Shown: in pieces, positions 43,581 through 51,779 of the stretch
Layout: each line of letters starts with the position of its first letter
Position numbering within the stretch: the stretch's first letter is position 1
NCBI GenBank assembly: GCA_964417895.1
Contig: CAYQJS010000012.1
Span: forward strand, 51,929-115,928
Direction of reading: 5' to 3'
Source: CAYQJS01 sp964417895
GTDB taxonomy: Bacteria; Chloroflexota; UBA6077; SHYK01
DNA length: 64,000 nucleotides
The notes under the pieces: model-generated
What the model was told of the DNA's origin: nothing
Seen by the model: only the letters and a program-made list of their open reading frames with translations
Database searches by the model: none
Made by a program: the position numbers and the translations under genes

Positions 43581-45393
43581 TCATACCAAGTCGGGCCACG
43601 AGCTTGCGAGCGGCGGCTTTGAGTGGCGCGGGCGTTCGGCGCTTGATCGCGGTCCACCAGTCCTCGCCTAGCGCGAGCTTGCAGGCTAGCCCAAGGACGC
43701 CGTCCGCTTCGCCGACGGGGATGCGTGGCAGCTGGAACAAATCGTCGCAGGCAGCGGCGAGCCCGCCCTCGAAGGTGAAGGCCCCGATGTAACCCGCCTC
43801 CCGTGAGGCCGCGCGCACCCGGCTATCGTGCTCACCGTAGGGATAGGCGAGCCAGTGGACCGGCTGTGATATCCGCCGTTCGATCTCGGCGCGGGAGGCG
43901 TTCACCTCGCGTGCGAGGTCGGCGCCGGACAGCTGGGTGAGGCGCGCGTGCGTGGCGGAATGGCCGCCGATTTCCATTCCTGCAGACAACAGGCTGCGAA
44001 GTCGGTCCCAGTCCAGGAGACGGGCGGGCGGTAGGCTGTAAACGGCATCCCAATCGTTGCAGCCACCGACGCGGTCGGCCACCACGAACAGCGTCGCTTG
44101 GTAGCCGAATTCGTGAAGGATCGGGGCAGCGATGGTAGCCGTCTCCTCGTAGCCGTCGTCGAAGGTGATGGCCACCGGGCGCGGGGGTAGCGGCGCCCCT
44201 CCGCGGTACGCGTCGTAGAGCTGGGCCAGCGAAACCACGTGGTGGCCGTTGATCCGCAGCCAGGCCATCTGGCGGCGGAAGGTCCGGGGGGATACCGCGA
44301 ACTCCGCCAGCGCAGGATTCGGTCGATCGGTCACCCGGTGGTAGGCGAGGACGGGTACGTGGAAGCCCAGGAACCGATTCGCGGCTGTCGTCCCGCCCAG
44401 CTCAGCGCAGAGACCGGACCAGTGGTGATAGGTCCAGAGCAGCTTGGCGAGCCGAGGCGCGAGTCGCCTGCGACCGGACCGCTCGGCCCGGAGATACAGG
44501 CGGGTAAGGCCGGCTACCAGCGGCGGCCAGGCCCGCGGCGCGAGGCCGAGCAGGCGGCGAGCTAGGCGGCGCTTGCGGTTGTCCTGGTAGTAATAGGCAA
44601 ACTGGAGCCCATGCTTGATGTCCGGGTGTTTGCGGATGAAGCGAACTTCGGATCGGCCGTCCCAGTAGGCATGGTGCAACCATCCGGCGAAGTCTAGCCC
44701 GTAGCGGTGCTCACCGACGGCGTCACCGCGAAAACGGAAGCGGAGGCCCGCCGCCAACAGGCGAAGGCCCAGCTCCCAGTCCTCGCAGCCGTAGTTGGTG
44801 AAGGCCTCGTCGAAGCCGCCCATCTCAAGGAAGTCCCTGCGGGCGAGGGACATATTGCCGGCGAAGAAATCCCAGCAGGCGAAGGTGTAGTCGAGCTGGG
44901 CTAACTCGGCGAAGTGGCGCTCGTACCATTCCGCCTCCCAATCCACGACCACATTCCGCGGCCCTCGGGCAGCGAAGAGCAGCCGCCCGAGCACCACCTC
45001 GCCCGGCCGCTCGCCGTGCGCGCGCGCGTGGGCAGCCAAGAGATCCGGCCGGGGCACGACATCGTCGTCCAGGAAGACGAGGAGCTCGCCGTGAGCCGCT
45101 GCAGCACCACGGTTACGGGCCCGGCCGGCGCCTTGATTCGGCTGCCAGAGCACGGTGAGCTTGATCTGATCGGCCAGCTCGACGCGGTCCAGGGCTTCGC
45201 GCGAGCCGTCAGCCGAGCCATCGAGAACCACGATGACTTCGAAGCGTTCGACTGGGTAGATCTGTTGCCCCAGCGCGGCGATAACCTCGGTGAGGGACTC
45301 GCGTCGGTTGTAGGACGGGATGACGACCGAGATGGACGGTTGGGTCGACGACTCGTCGGGCGTTGGGCTCGCGGCCGACATCGAACGAGCCAT
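43546..45393 (-). CDS. Fusion of GT2 glycosyltransferase and NodB-type polysaccharide deacetylase
   Basis: A 615-residue two-domain protein. Residues about 20-270 are GT-A family 2: ISVVIPSYNRRESLTEVIAA, VVLDGSADGSREAL, GAGRARNRGAAAAHGELLVF with the LDDDVV metal motif, and GCEDWELGLRL. After a linker, residues about 350-560 are a NodB deacetylase: VPVLAYHRVTDRPN, VAITFDDGYEETATIAAP with the DD pair, GMEIGGHSATHARLTQLS with HxxxH, and HWLAYPYGEHDSRV. One protein could thus add a HexNAc and deacetylate it or a neighbour. It begins directly after the methyltransferase stop (TAG then ATG). Confidence 0.87.
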   Translation of the reverse strand: MARSMSAASPTPDESSTQPSISVVIPSYNRRESLTEVIAALGQQIYPVERFEVIVVLDGSADGSREALDRVELADQIKLTVLWQPNQGAGRARNRGAAAAHGELLVFLDDDVVPRPDLLAAHARAHGERPGEVVLGRLLFAARGPRNVVVDWEAEWYERHFAELAQLDYTFACWDFFAGNMSLARRDFLEMGGFDEAFTNYGCEDWELGLRLLAAGLRFRFRGDAVGEHRYGLDFAGWLHHAYWDGRSEVRFIRKHPDIKHGLQFAYYYQDNRKRRLARRLLGLAPRAWPPLVAGLTRLYLRAERSGRRRLAPRLAKLLWTYHHWSGLCAELGGTTAANRFLGFHVPVLAYHRVTDRPNPALAEFAVSPRTFRRQMAWLRINGHHVVSLAQLYDAYRGGAPLPPRPVAITFDDGYEETATIAAPILHEFGYQATLFVVADRVGGCNDWDAVYSLPPARLLDWDRLRSLLSAGMEIGGHSATHARLTQLSGADLAREVNASRAEIERRISQPVHWLAYPYGEHDSRVRAASREAGYIGAFTFEGGLAAACDDLFQLPRIPVGEADGVLGLACKLALGEDWWTAIKRRTPAPLKAAARKLVARLGMSAPAPWAIRSK

Positions 45394-46092
45394 CTAATTG
45401 GCTGCGCCAGGCCGCAGCCGCGCCAGACCGCGTCGCAGCGCCGCCCGGACCGACGACGGATGCACCAGTCCTCGCAGGTCCTCGACCCGCTCTTGCCAGC
45501 GTGAGCCTGGGACATCGGCCACCTTCTGGAACAAGCTCAGAATGTAGGCCCCCTCGTCCTGGTCGTGAACGCGGAGCATACCCGGCCGCTCAAAAAGACG
45601 GTGCGTCCACTCTGCTCCCTTCGGCCCAAACTGCCACTCAGCGGCGATGTCGCTCTTGACGTGGACCGCGATCAGGTAGCCGCCGGGCCGTAGCCAGCCG
45701 GCGATCTTCCGCGCCGCTGGGCGCAAGCGTGTCCAGCGCAGGTAGTAGAGCACCTCAGCGCAGAAGATCAGGTCGAATCGCTCGTCGAGCGCATCTGTGT
45801 CGAGGTCGAAGAGGCGAAAGCGAACGTTGGGGAGGTCAGCGCACTCGACCTGTGCCCGCGCCAAGGCGATGGGCACGATGTCCAGCCCGAGCACGTCGTC
45901 GGCCAGGGCGGCTAGGCGCCGGGTAAAGGCGCCCTCGCTACAGCCGATCTCCAGCGCCCGCTCGTAGCGTCCGGCCGGGACGAACGCAAGCGTCTGACCA
46001 TACTTCCGCAGCTCGTACGGGTCGGTCTTGTAGTTCCAGTGGTCCGCATGTTGGTACTCCGCCTTGAGCGCGTCAAGCTTGTTGGAGCCCAT
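45394..46092 (-). CDS. SAM-dependent methyltransferase, NodS-like
   Basis: A 232-residue class I methyltransferase. HADHWNYKTDPYELRKYGQT is a NodS-like lead-in, RALEIGCSEGAFTRRLA the SAM-binding motif I, VLGLDIVPIALARAQVEC the acidic strand-2 motif, FDLIFCAEVLYYLRW motif IV and WLRPGGYLIAVHV the following strand. NodS proteins N-methylate deacetylated chitin oligomers. Lying directly upstream of a deacetylase, this enzyme could methylate a free amino group that the deacetylase makes. ATG at 46092 has GAGG at 6 nt. Confidence 0.82.
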   Translation of the reverse strand: MGSNKLDALKAEYQHADHWNYKTDPYELRKYGQTLAFVPAGRYERALEIGCSEGAFTRRLAALADDVLGLDIVPIALARAQVECADLPNVRFRLFDLDTDALDERFDLIFCAEVLYYLRWTRLRPAARKIAGWLRPGGYLIAVHVKSDIAAEWQFGPKGAEWTHRLFERPGMLRVHDQDEGAYILSLFQKVADVPGSRWQERVEDLRGLVHPSSVRAALRRGLARLRPGAAN

Positions 46093-46116
46093 GGAGCACC
46101 TCACACCAACGTGTGG

Positions 46117-47634
46117 TCAGCGCCCCATGCCCTGCGAGCGGCGGGCCCACCAGCGCGGAGGCAGACGTGCGAGGAACGGGCGCACCAGCTCGGCGTCGCC
46201 CGCGTGAAAGAACCGAGACAACACTAAGATACTGAAATAGGTGGGGATGGCCACAAGGATGCCGATGACCAATCCTACCGCATCTGCGCGATCGCCGAGT
46301 GCCACCGCCGCCGCAGCCGCTGCGACCCCGGCAGCGATGAAGGGCGCGGCGAGGCCGGAGGCCGGCGCAGCCGCCCCGAGCCGCCATGCCAGGACCCCCA
46401 GTAGCAGCCCCTCGGCGACGGCGACTGCCAGCACGGCGCATGCCGCTCCGATGGCCGCGAAACGCGGCACCAGCGCGACGTCGAGGACCAGGTTGGCGGC
46501 CGCCAGTGGCAAGCGGACGCGCAGCAGCCAGTCCTGGCGCTCGGCGGCTTCGAGGATGGAGGCCGGCCCTTGCGCCATCGCAGCGGCCGCTGCCGCCAGC
46601 AGTGTGACCCTTAGGAGCGGCACCATCGGACTGTAGTCTGGCCCGAAGACCACCGCCACGAGAGCCTCCGCGACCGCGATCCCGCCGAGCGCTAGCGGTG
46701 CCGCCGCCAGTGCCAGGTAGCGGATGCACTGCGTGTAACGTGCCCCTAAAGCGCGGCGGTCGGCTCGGGCCCAGTCCGCCACCAGTAGCGGGAAGAAGAC
46801 GGTCGCCACGATCAACGGGCCCAGGCTCATCGCGGATTCGGCCGCGCTCAGCGCCACCGAGTAGAAGCCGATCTCCTCCGACGTCGTGAGCGCCCCGAGT
46901 ACCAGCACCTCGGTGCGATCGTGTACCACGAAGCTCACCATGCTTAGCAGATAGCCCTGGCGGGCGAAGCGGACCATACGCGCGACGAGGTCCGATCGCG
47001 GCTGGCCCGGTCGCCAGGCGAGGACGCCGACGCGGTGGCTGAGCCCGGCCATCAGTGCCAGGCTTAATAGCCCGTTTAAGACTTGCACGAGCATGACCCC
47101 GAGCGCACCGCCGCCCATCGCGAGGGCCGCCAGCGTTGCGCCCAGGTTGATCGGGCCCAGTAAGAGCGACACGCGCGCCAACAGCCCGAAGCGCGACGAA
47201 CCCTCGAGCGCCGATTCGAGCACACTGCCCAATAGCTCGGCCAGCAGAAGGCCCGACCCCACGATCAAGAGCGGTTGCAGGCGCGGGTCGTGAAAAAAGA
47301 GTCCGAACAGCGGCGCTGTAGCCGCGAGCCCGACGGCGGCCACCAGGGCCCAGCCGAGGCGTCGCACGAGCAGCCACCATACTGCGGCTGGGGCCGCGGC
47401 CTCCGCTGCCAGCTCCGCGCTGAACTTCAACGCGGTCCGTGCCAGCCCAAAGCCAGCCGCCGCCTGCAGCCCACCGACGATGACTAGGGCCAGGCTGAAG
47501 GTGCCCATCTCCGCCGGGCCAAGGGCGCGCGCCAACAGGATCGAGAGGAGTGCCCCCGAGGTGAGCCCTACGACTGTCGAGCCGAATTGGCTGAGCACAT
47601 TGGCCGCCAATCGCTGCTCAGGCATCGGGTTCAT
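46117..47634 (-). CDS. Polysaccharide flippase, Wzx type
   Basis: A 505-residue membrane protein with about 12-14 helices. The start LAANVLSQFGSTVVGLTSGA and SILLARALGPAEMGTFSLAL is the standard opening of MOP-superfamily O-antigen flippases, and the second half keeps the same periodicity (for example FYSVALSAAESAMSLGPLIV and GPDYSPMVPLLRVTLLAAAA). It should move lipid-linked repeat units across the membrane. It starts in a 4-nt overlap with the upstream kinase-like gene. Confidence 0.87.
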   Translation of the reverse strand: MNPMPEQRLAANVLSQFGSTVVGLTSGALLSILLARALGPAEMGTFSLALVIVGGLQAAAGFGLARTALKFSAELAAEAAAPAAVWWLLVRRLGWALVAAVGLAATAPLFGLFFHDPRLQPLLIVGSGLLLAELLGSVLESALEGSSRFGLLARVSLLLGPINLGATLAALAMGGGALGVMLVQVLNGLLSLALMAGLSHRVGVLAWRPGQPRSDLVARMVRFARQGYLLSMVSFVVHDRTEVLVLGALTTSEEIGFYSVALSAAESAMSLGPLIVATVFFPLLVADWARADRRALGARYTQCIRYLALAAAPLALGGIAVAEALVAVVFGPDYSPMVPLLRVTLLAAAAAAMAQGPASILEAAERQDWLLRVRLPLAAANLVLDVALVPRFAAIGAACAVLAVAVAEGLLLGVLAWRLGAAAPASGLAAPFIAAGVAAAAAAVALGDRADAVGLVIGILVAIPTYFSILVLSRFFHAGDAELVRPFLARLPPRWWARRSQGMGR

Positions 47635-48770
47635 GGTGGTCCTTCGTGTGTTGCTGCGCGAAGGTCGGCGGAGCCTCGGCGTGCCACCCGTCGCCCGGCC
47701 ACCATCAGGCGAGCCACAGCCTGAGCGGCTCGCCTCTGGATCCCCCGCTGGTCAGCAACACTGTACGCGCTGGGCAGTCGGTGGGCGAGGGCGTAGAGGA
47801 GGCGGTGGTGGGCGTCGTCCAGCGACCAGAGAACGCGGTCGCGCTGGGCTTTGGTCAGGCAGGCCTGCATGGCGGCCGCGTTCTCCGGATCCTCGGTGCC
47901 CCCCTGCCCGAACTGGACCAGATGGGTTAGAGAAACGATGGGTAGGAAGAACCGCATCCTGGTCAGCAGCGTGTTATCCGCGAAGGCGCGCACGTAGAAG
48001 CGCAGCAGGCGTTCGAACGCAGTGTGTGCCCGCCACGCCGGCCAGACCCAGTCCAGTGCGAGCTTCAGGTTGGCCAGATCGAGTGCGTAGTCCGAGCATT
48101 TCAGCCAGCTCCAGTCCACCAGCCAGCAGCGGGAGTTGCTGGTCAGCACGTTTTCCGGCCAGATATCGCCGTGCACCCAGCTAGGAGGCCGCTCGAACGG
48201 CACCGGGCACGACTCGACATCAGCCGCGAGCTCGTCGAAGAGCCCAAGCGCTGCACCCATGTCGAGGGCCGTGACCCGAGCAGCCTCGGCGGCCACCAAC
48301 GGGCGCAGCTCCGGCAGGCTGGCGTAGCGCTCGTCGCCCACGCTGAGGGTTATGAAATCGGGCTCCAGTGGGCAGCAGCGCAGCGGGCCGCCCGGCCCCT
48401 GACTGTGCAGCTGCAGCAAGCCGCCGACTAGTTGTTGCCAGGCAGAGTACGACAGCCGGCCCGGCTCGAGCGGGGCACCCGGGAGATACTCCACGGCGAG
48501 CAAGGCTGGGCCATCGAGAGTCTCTGTGTAACCGATCAGCGCTGGCGCCAAGTCGCCAGCTAGGGTGGCAGCGAGCAGCAAGGCGTTGGCCTCGTGCGCC
48601 AGACGGGCTTGTGGCCCGACCTTGACGAGCAGCGAGCGATTCACCGTGTCCGCCTGATAGAGATCGGCGGTCGGGCGCCGCTCGAGGTACACGACCTCCG
48701 CAACCACGCCGAGGCCGCTCGCCATCCGATCCGAGACCCAGCTTGGCGTGGGTGCTTCGGATTCAGCCAT
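47631..48770 (-). CDS. APH/choline-kinase-fold phosphotransferase
   Basis: A 379-residue protein with the aminoglycoside phosphotransferase fold. LLVKVGPQARLAHEANALLL provides the nucleotide-binding Lys and following Glu, PSWVHGDIWPENVL the catalytic HGDxxxxN loop, and CWLVDWSWL the DxD-like metal strand. Such proteins phosphorylate small hydroxyl or amino compounds. Located between a GT2 gene and the flippase and overlapping both, it probably modifies a sugar or a decoration precursor of the polysaccharide and is unlikely to confer drug resistance. Substrate unknown. Confidence 0.8.
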   Translation of the reverse strand: MAESEAPTPSWVSDRMASGLGVVAEVVYLERRPTADLYQADTVNRSLLVKVGPQARLAHEANALLLAATLAGDLAPALIGYTETLDGPALLAVEYLPGAPLEPGRLSYSAWQQLVGGLLQLHSQGPGGPLRCCPLEPDFITLSVGDERYASLPELRPLVAAEAARVTALDMGAALGLFDELAADVESCPVPFERPPSWVHGDIWPENVLTSNSRCWLVDWSWLKCSDYALDLANLKLALDWVWPAWRAHTAFERLLRFYVRAFADNTLLTRMRFFLPIVSLTHLVQFGQGGTEDPENAAAMQACLTKAQRDRVLWSLDDAHHRLLYALAHRLPSAYSVADQRGIQRRAAQAVARLMVAGRRVARRGSADLRAATHEGPP

Positions 48771-49671
48771 AGGCCCGTCGAGCGGCCAGGTAGCGGGCGG
48801 GGCCCAGGCAGCTCCCGGCCAGGTGACGGAGCAGGTAACGGCGGGGCAGGTCCGAGCCGCTCGGCGAAGTCAGACGACGCCCATAATGAACCAATATCGC
48901 CGCCATGCGTCGCACGACGCGCGCGTCGCGCCTCTCCAGCAGGCAGTGGGTGAGATAGGCGAAGTGGGCGACGCCGTAATCGAAAAACACGCGGTCTAAC
49001 TCGGCGCACGTCGCCGGGTGGCGATGGCGAACCCGCGCCTCGGGCTCGTAGACGAGTCGGTGCCCGGTACGCAACACGGCGTAGAAAGCCTGGATGTCTT
49101 CCCCGCCGCAGGCGGGGCCGCCAGTCGAGAGCGGAGCCACAAAGCCCCCCAGCTCGCACAGCGTATTGCGCCGGAACGCCATATTCGCGCCGGTGCCCAC
49201 CTCGTTGGCGTTCAGCGGGAAAGGGTAGCGCTCCGGCCCCGGCCCGAAGGAACGCCGCACGATTCCCTTGGAGTAGGGGAGATAGCGATCAAACAGACGC
49301 TGCGCCGGCGTGTCCAGCTCCATTGGCAGCACCTGGCCAGCCACGGCGTGCACGTCCTCCTCATGGAACGGCTGCAGGAGGGCCTCCAGCCATCCCGCCT
49401 CGGCCTCGCAATCATCGTCGATGTAGGCCACCAATTCGCATTGCGCGGCCAGGAGCCCATGGTTTCGCGCCGGCCCCGAGCCGATGCGGGGCTCTATCAG
49501 ATGGCGGGCGCGGGCTTCCTCAATGACCGAGCCCGTCGCGGGATCGGGCGACCCGTTCTCAACGACGAGGACTTCGCCAAGGCCGTTCTGGCCATTCAGG
49601 GAGGCCAAGCAGCGCGCGAGCGGGCCGGGACGCGCCCGAGTGCAAATGACGACCGAAGCCAGCCGGGTCAC
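48763..49671 (-). CDS. GT2 glycosyltransferase (mannosyl/rhamnosyl-type), copy A
   Basis: About 302 residues. The GT-A fold starts at ASVVICTRARPGPLARCLAS, with VLVVENGSPD, GSGPARNHGLLAAQCELVAY and the metal motif IDDDCEAEAGW. GTGANMAFRRNTLCELGGF and GGEDIQAFYAVLRTGHRLVY are typical acceptor-side segments. It overlaps the kinase gene by 8 nt at its 3-prime end. The GTG at 49671 overlaps the stop of the preceding GT2 gene (GTGA); the frame is open to 49776. Copy B lies directly upstream and is clearly related. Confidence 0.87.
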   Translation of the reverse strand: MTRLASVVICTRARPGPLARCLASLNGQNGLGEVLVVENGSPDPATGSVIEEARARHLIEPRIGSGPARNHGLLAAQCELVAYIDDDCEAEAGWLEALLQPFHEEDVHAVAGQVLPMELDTPAQRLFDRYLPYSKGIVRRSFGPGPERYPFPLNANEVGTGANMAFRRNTLCELGGFVAPLSTGGPACGGEDIQAFYAVLRTGHRLVYEPEARVRHRHPATCAELDRVFFDYGVAHFAYLTHCLLERRDARVVRRMAAILVHYGRRLTSPSGSDLPRRYLLRHLAGSCLGPARYLAARRAYG

Positions 49672-50558
49672 CGGTGTCCTCGCTCCGGGCTCAGGACCAT
49701 CATCCGGGCCACCCCGAGCGCAAGCCCACTCAGCAGTCGGCCGGCAGCGTGGACACGTCCGGGGTGGCGCGCCCACAGGCCGCCAACAAGGTCACCGAGC
49801 GTGGCTATCGTCCAGCCAGCGAGAGCCCGCATCACACGGACGTCCCCGGAGCGGAGATACTTGGCGCAGAACGCCCCGACACCGATGCCGTAGTCGTAAG
49901 CGAGAGCCAGCTGTTGTGAGGAGTCCCGCCACTGGCGGTGATAGACCAGGGGCTGCGGGCTGTAGAGCACCTGGTACCCTCGCTTCAGAAGGCGATAGAT
50001 GAGATCCACTTCCTCCCCCCCGCGCAAGCTCGCCCCGGGCCCGAGGCGCTCATCGAACGGCCCGACCGTCCGCAGCACTGCCGTCCTAAACGCCATATTG
50101 CTGCCGTTGCCGACTCTCCAGGGGCTGCACGGCTCGCTGAACAGCCGCCGCGCGTGGTCCGTGCGAACGCTGGCTGCGTGTGCGATCAGAGGGGCCTCGA
50201 CCAGTGGCAGCGAACGCCCACAAACCGCGGCGACGTTTGGGGCGGCGGAAAACTCCTCAGCCAGCGCGCCAAGCCAGCCGCGGTCCGCGAGGCAATCGTC
50301 GTCAGTGAAGGCCAGCACGTCCCCGGTGGCCCGATCGACTGCCACGTTGCGGGCGGCAGAGAGCCCGCGCGTTTCGGTCGGGACGTACACAACATCCTCA
50401 TCGTGCAGGTGCGATACCACGTCGCGAGTCCGCCCGTCGCCACTCTGGTCGATAATGATCACCTCGCGCGGGCGGTAGTCGCAGGCCAGCACGCTGGGCA
50501 GGCAGTCTGCCAGCAGCGCCGGACGGTCGCGAGTGCAAATCACGGCGCTGAGCTTCAC
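49668..50558 (-). CDS. GT2 glycosyltransferase, copy B
   Basis: About 296 residues. KLSAVICTRDRPALLADCLP begins the GT-A domain, followed by VIIIDQSGDGRT, TETRGLSAARNVAVDRATGD, the FTDDDCLADRGW metal motif and GNGSNMAFRTAVLRTVGPFD with GGEEVDLIYRLL. The architecture is the same as copy A downstream, pointing to tandem duplication. GTG at 50558 overlaps the TGA of the preceding GT4 gene (GTGA). It should add one sugar of the repeat unit on the cytoplasmic side. Confidence 0.87.
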   Translation of the reverse strand: MKLSAVICTRDRPALLADCLPSVLACDYRPREVIIIDQSGDGRTRDVVSHLHDEDVVYVPTETRGLSAARNVAVDRATGDVLAFTDDDCLADRGWLGALAEEFSAAPNVAAVCGRSLPLVEAPLIAHAASVRTDHARRLFSEPCSPWRVGNGSNMAFRTAVLRTVGPFDERLGPGASLRGGEEVDLIYRLLKRGYQVLYSPQPLVYHRQWRDSSQQLALAYDYGIGVGAFCAKYLRSGDVRVMRALAGWTIATLGDLVGGLWARHPGRVHAAGRLLSGLALGVARMMVLSPERGHR

Positions 50559-51760
50559 GTCACCGCACCGCTTGTTGCCCTGTGCGATCCTCCCACGACA
50601 TTGCTGAGCACCCCCTCGAGTCGCTCCGTTACCGCCGGCACGCCATACTCGGCAGACACCCAGGCACGGCCAGCCGCCCCCAGCGCCGTCCGCAAACACG
50701 GGTCATCGTGTAAGCGAACAATTGCCGCCGCGAAGCTCTCTGCGCCGTCGGTTACCAGCAGATGCCGCCCCGATATCGCCCCCAGCCCCTCATTGCCCGC
50801 GCTCGTCGTCACCACGGGCCGCGCCATGGCCAGAGACTGTAGAATCTTGTTCTTCGTTCCGGTCCCCATCCGGAGGGGGACGAGCACCGCCGTTGCGCGG
50901 GCTAGCTCGTCCCGCAAGTCCGGAGCATATCCCACGACTTCGACTCCCGGCTGTCCTTCTAGCGCCCGCACCGCCGGGCTCGGATTCGGGCCCACCAGGC
51001 GTAGCCGCGCCCCAGGCACCCTGGCACGAACTCGCGGCCATATCTCACCGCACAGGTAGAGCGCCGCGTCGATATTGACCAGCTTGTCCATGAGGCCGCT
51101 AAGCACAAACGTCGCCGGTTCTTCCGTGTCCGGCTGTGGACGAAAGAACTCCGTGTCGACCGCATTCGGCACAACCTCGATGTTCTGCAGGCCCGAATGA
51201 CGCTGCAAATAATCGAGATCGGCCTGCGAAGCGATGACGCACCGCTCAAAGCGCTTGGCCACTCGGCCTTCATAAGCGCGGTGCTTGCGCCACTCTTCCC
51301 AGAACAAGGCCTTGGCCGGCCACGGGGCGCGGCGCCAGCTTTGCTCATAGAATCGGGTCATCGAGTCAGTCAGGTCCAGGACGCGCGGCAAGCCCTCGAC
51401 AGCCAATCCGTACTGCGCCATGCGAAGCCGCTTGATGTACAGGAGATCGTACGAACGCGTTGCCAGACGTTCACGCAGCAACCGGAAGAGGGCTGCTGAG
51501 CGCTCGTAGGTGGCTTCGAGCGGCGCGGAGCCGAACAGTCCGAGCGCACTCTGCGCCAGCGACCTCCAGCGCGGTTGGAGCACCCAATCGATGCGCCGAC
51601 AGTACGGCCGCACCACTTCTACAGCTTCAGCAGACGGTGTCCGGTGGACCAACGAGACGAGATCAATCTCGTGGCGCTGGCTGAGGCCACGCACAAGGTT
51701 CAGCGCCCGGATGCGGTGCAGACCGTTGGGCAGCTCGGGGGTTAAAAAGAGGATGCGCAC
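50555..51760 (-). CDS. GT4-family glycosyltransferase (sugar transferase of TuaH/YP_ type)
   Basis: About 401 residues with the GT-B fold. The N-terminal half starts VRILFLTPELPNGLHRIRAL and includes VLDLTDSMTRFYEQSW. The C-terminal half has VVPNAVDTEFFRP, FVLSGLMDKLVNIDAALYLC, RLRLVGPNPSPAVRALEG, VEVVGYAPDLRDELARA and the donor motif VLVPLRMGTGTKNKILQSLA. Such proteins transfer hexoses in exopolysaccharide synthesis. The start is uncertain: GTG at 51760 has a weak GAG box; GTG at 51814 would overlap the DUF4012 gene by 35 nt. Confidence 0.85.
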   Translation of the reverse strand: MRILFLTPELPNGLHRIRALNLVRGLSQRHEIDLVSLVHRTPSAEAVEVVRPYCRRIDWVLQPRWRSLAQSALGLFGSAPLEATYERSAALFRLLRERLATRSYDLLYIKRLRMAQYGLAVEGLPRVLDLTDSMTRFYEQSWRRAPWPAKALFWEEWRKHRAYEGRVAKRFERCVIASQADLDYLQRHSGLQNIEVVPNAVDTEFFRPQPDTEEPATFVLSGLMDKLVNIDAALYLCGEIWPRVRARVPGARLRLVGPNPSPAVRALEGQPGVEVVGYAPDLRDELARATAVLVPLRMGTGTKNKILQSLAMARPVVTTSAGNEGLGAISGRHLLVTDGAESFAAAIVRLHDDPCLRTALGAAGRAWVSAEYGVPAVTERLEGVLSNVVGGSHRATSGAVT

Positions 51761-51779
51761 GGTTTTCTCGCGTGGTCCA

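Noticed and set aside
47631..48770. Antibiotic-resistance call for the APH-fold gene
   Set aside because: The fold is shared by many small-molecule kinases and the gene overlaps two polysaccharide genes.
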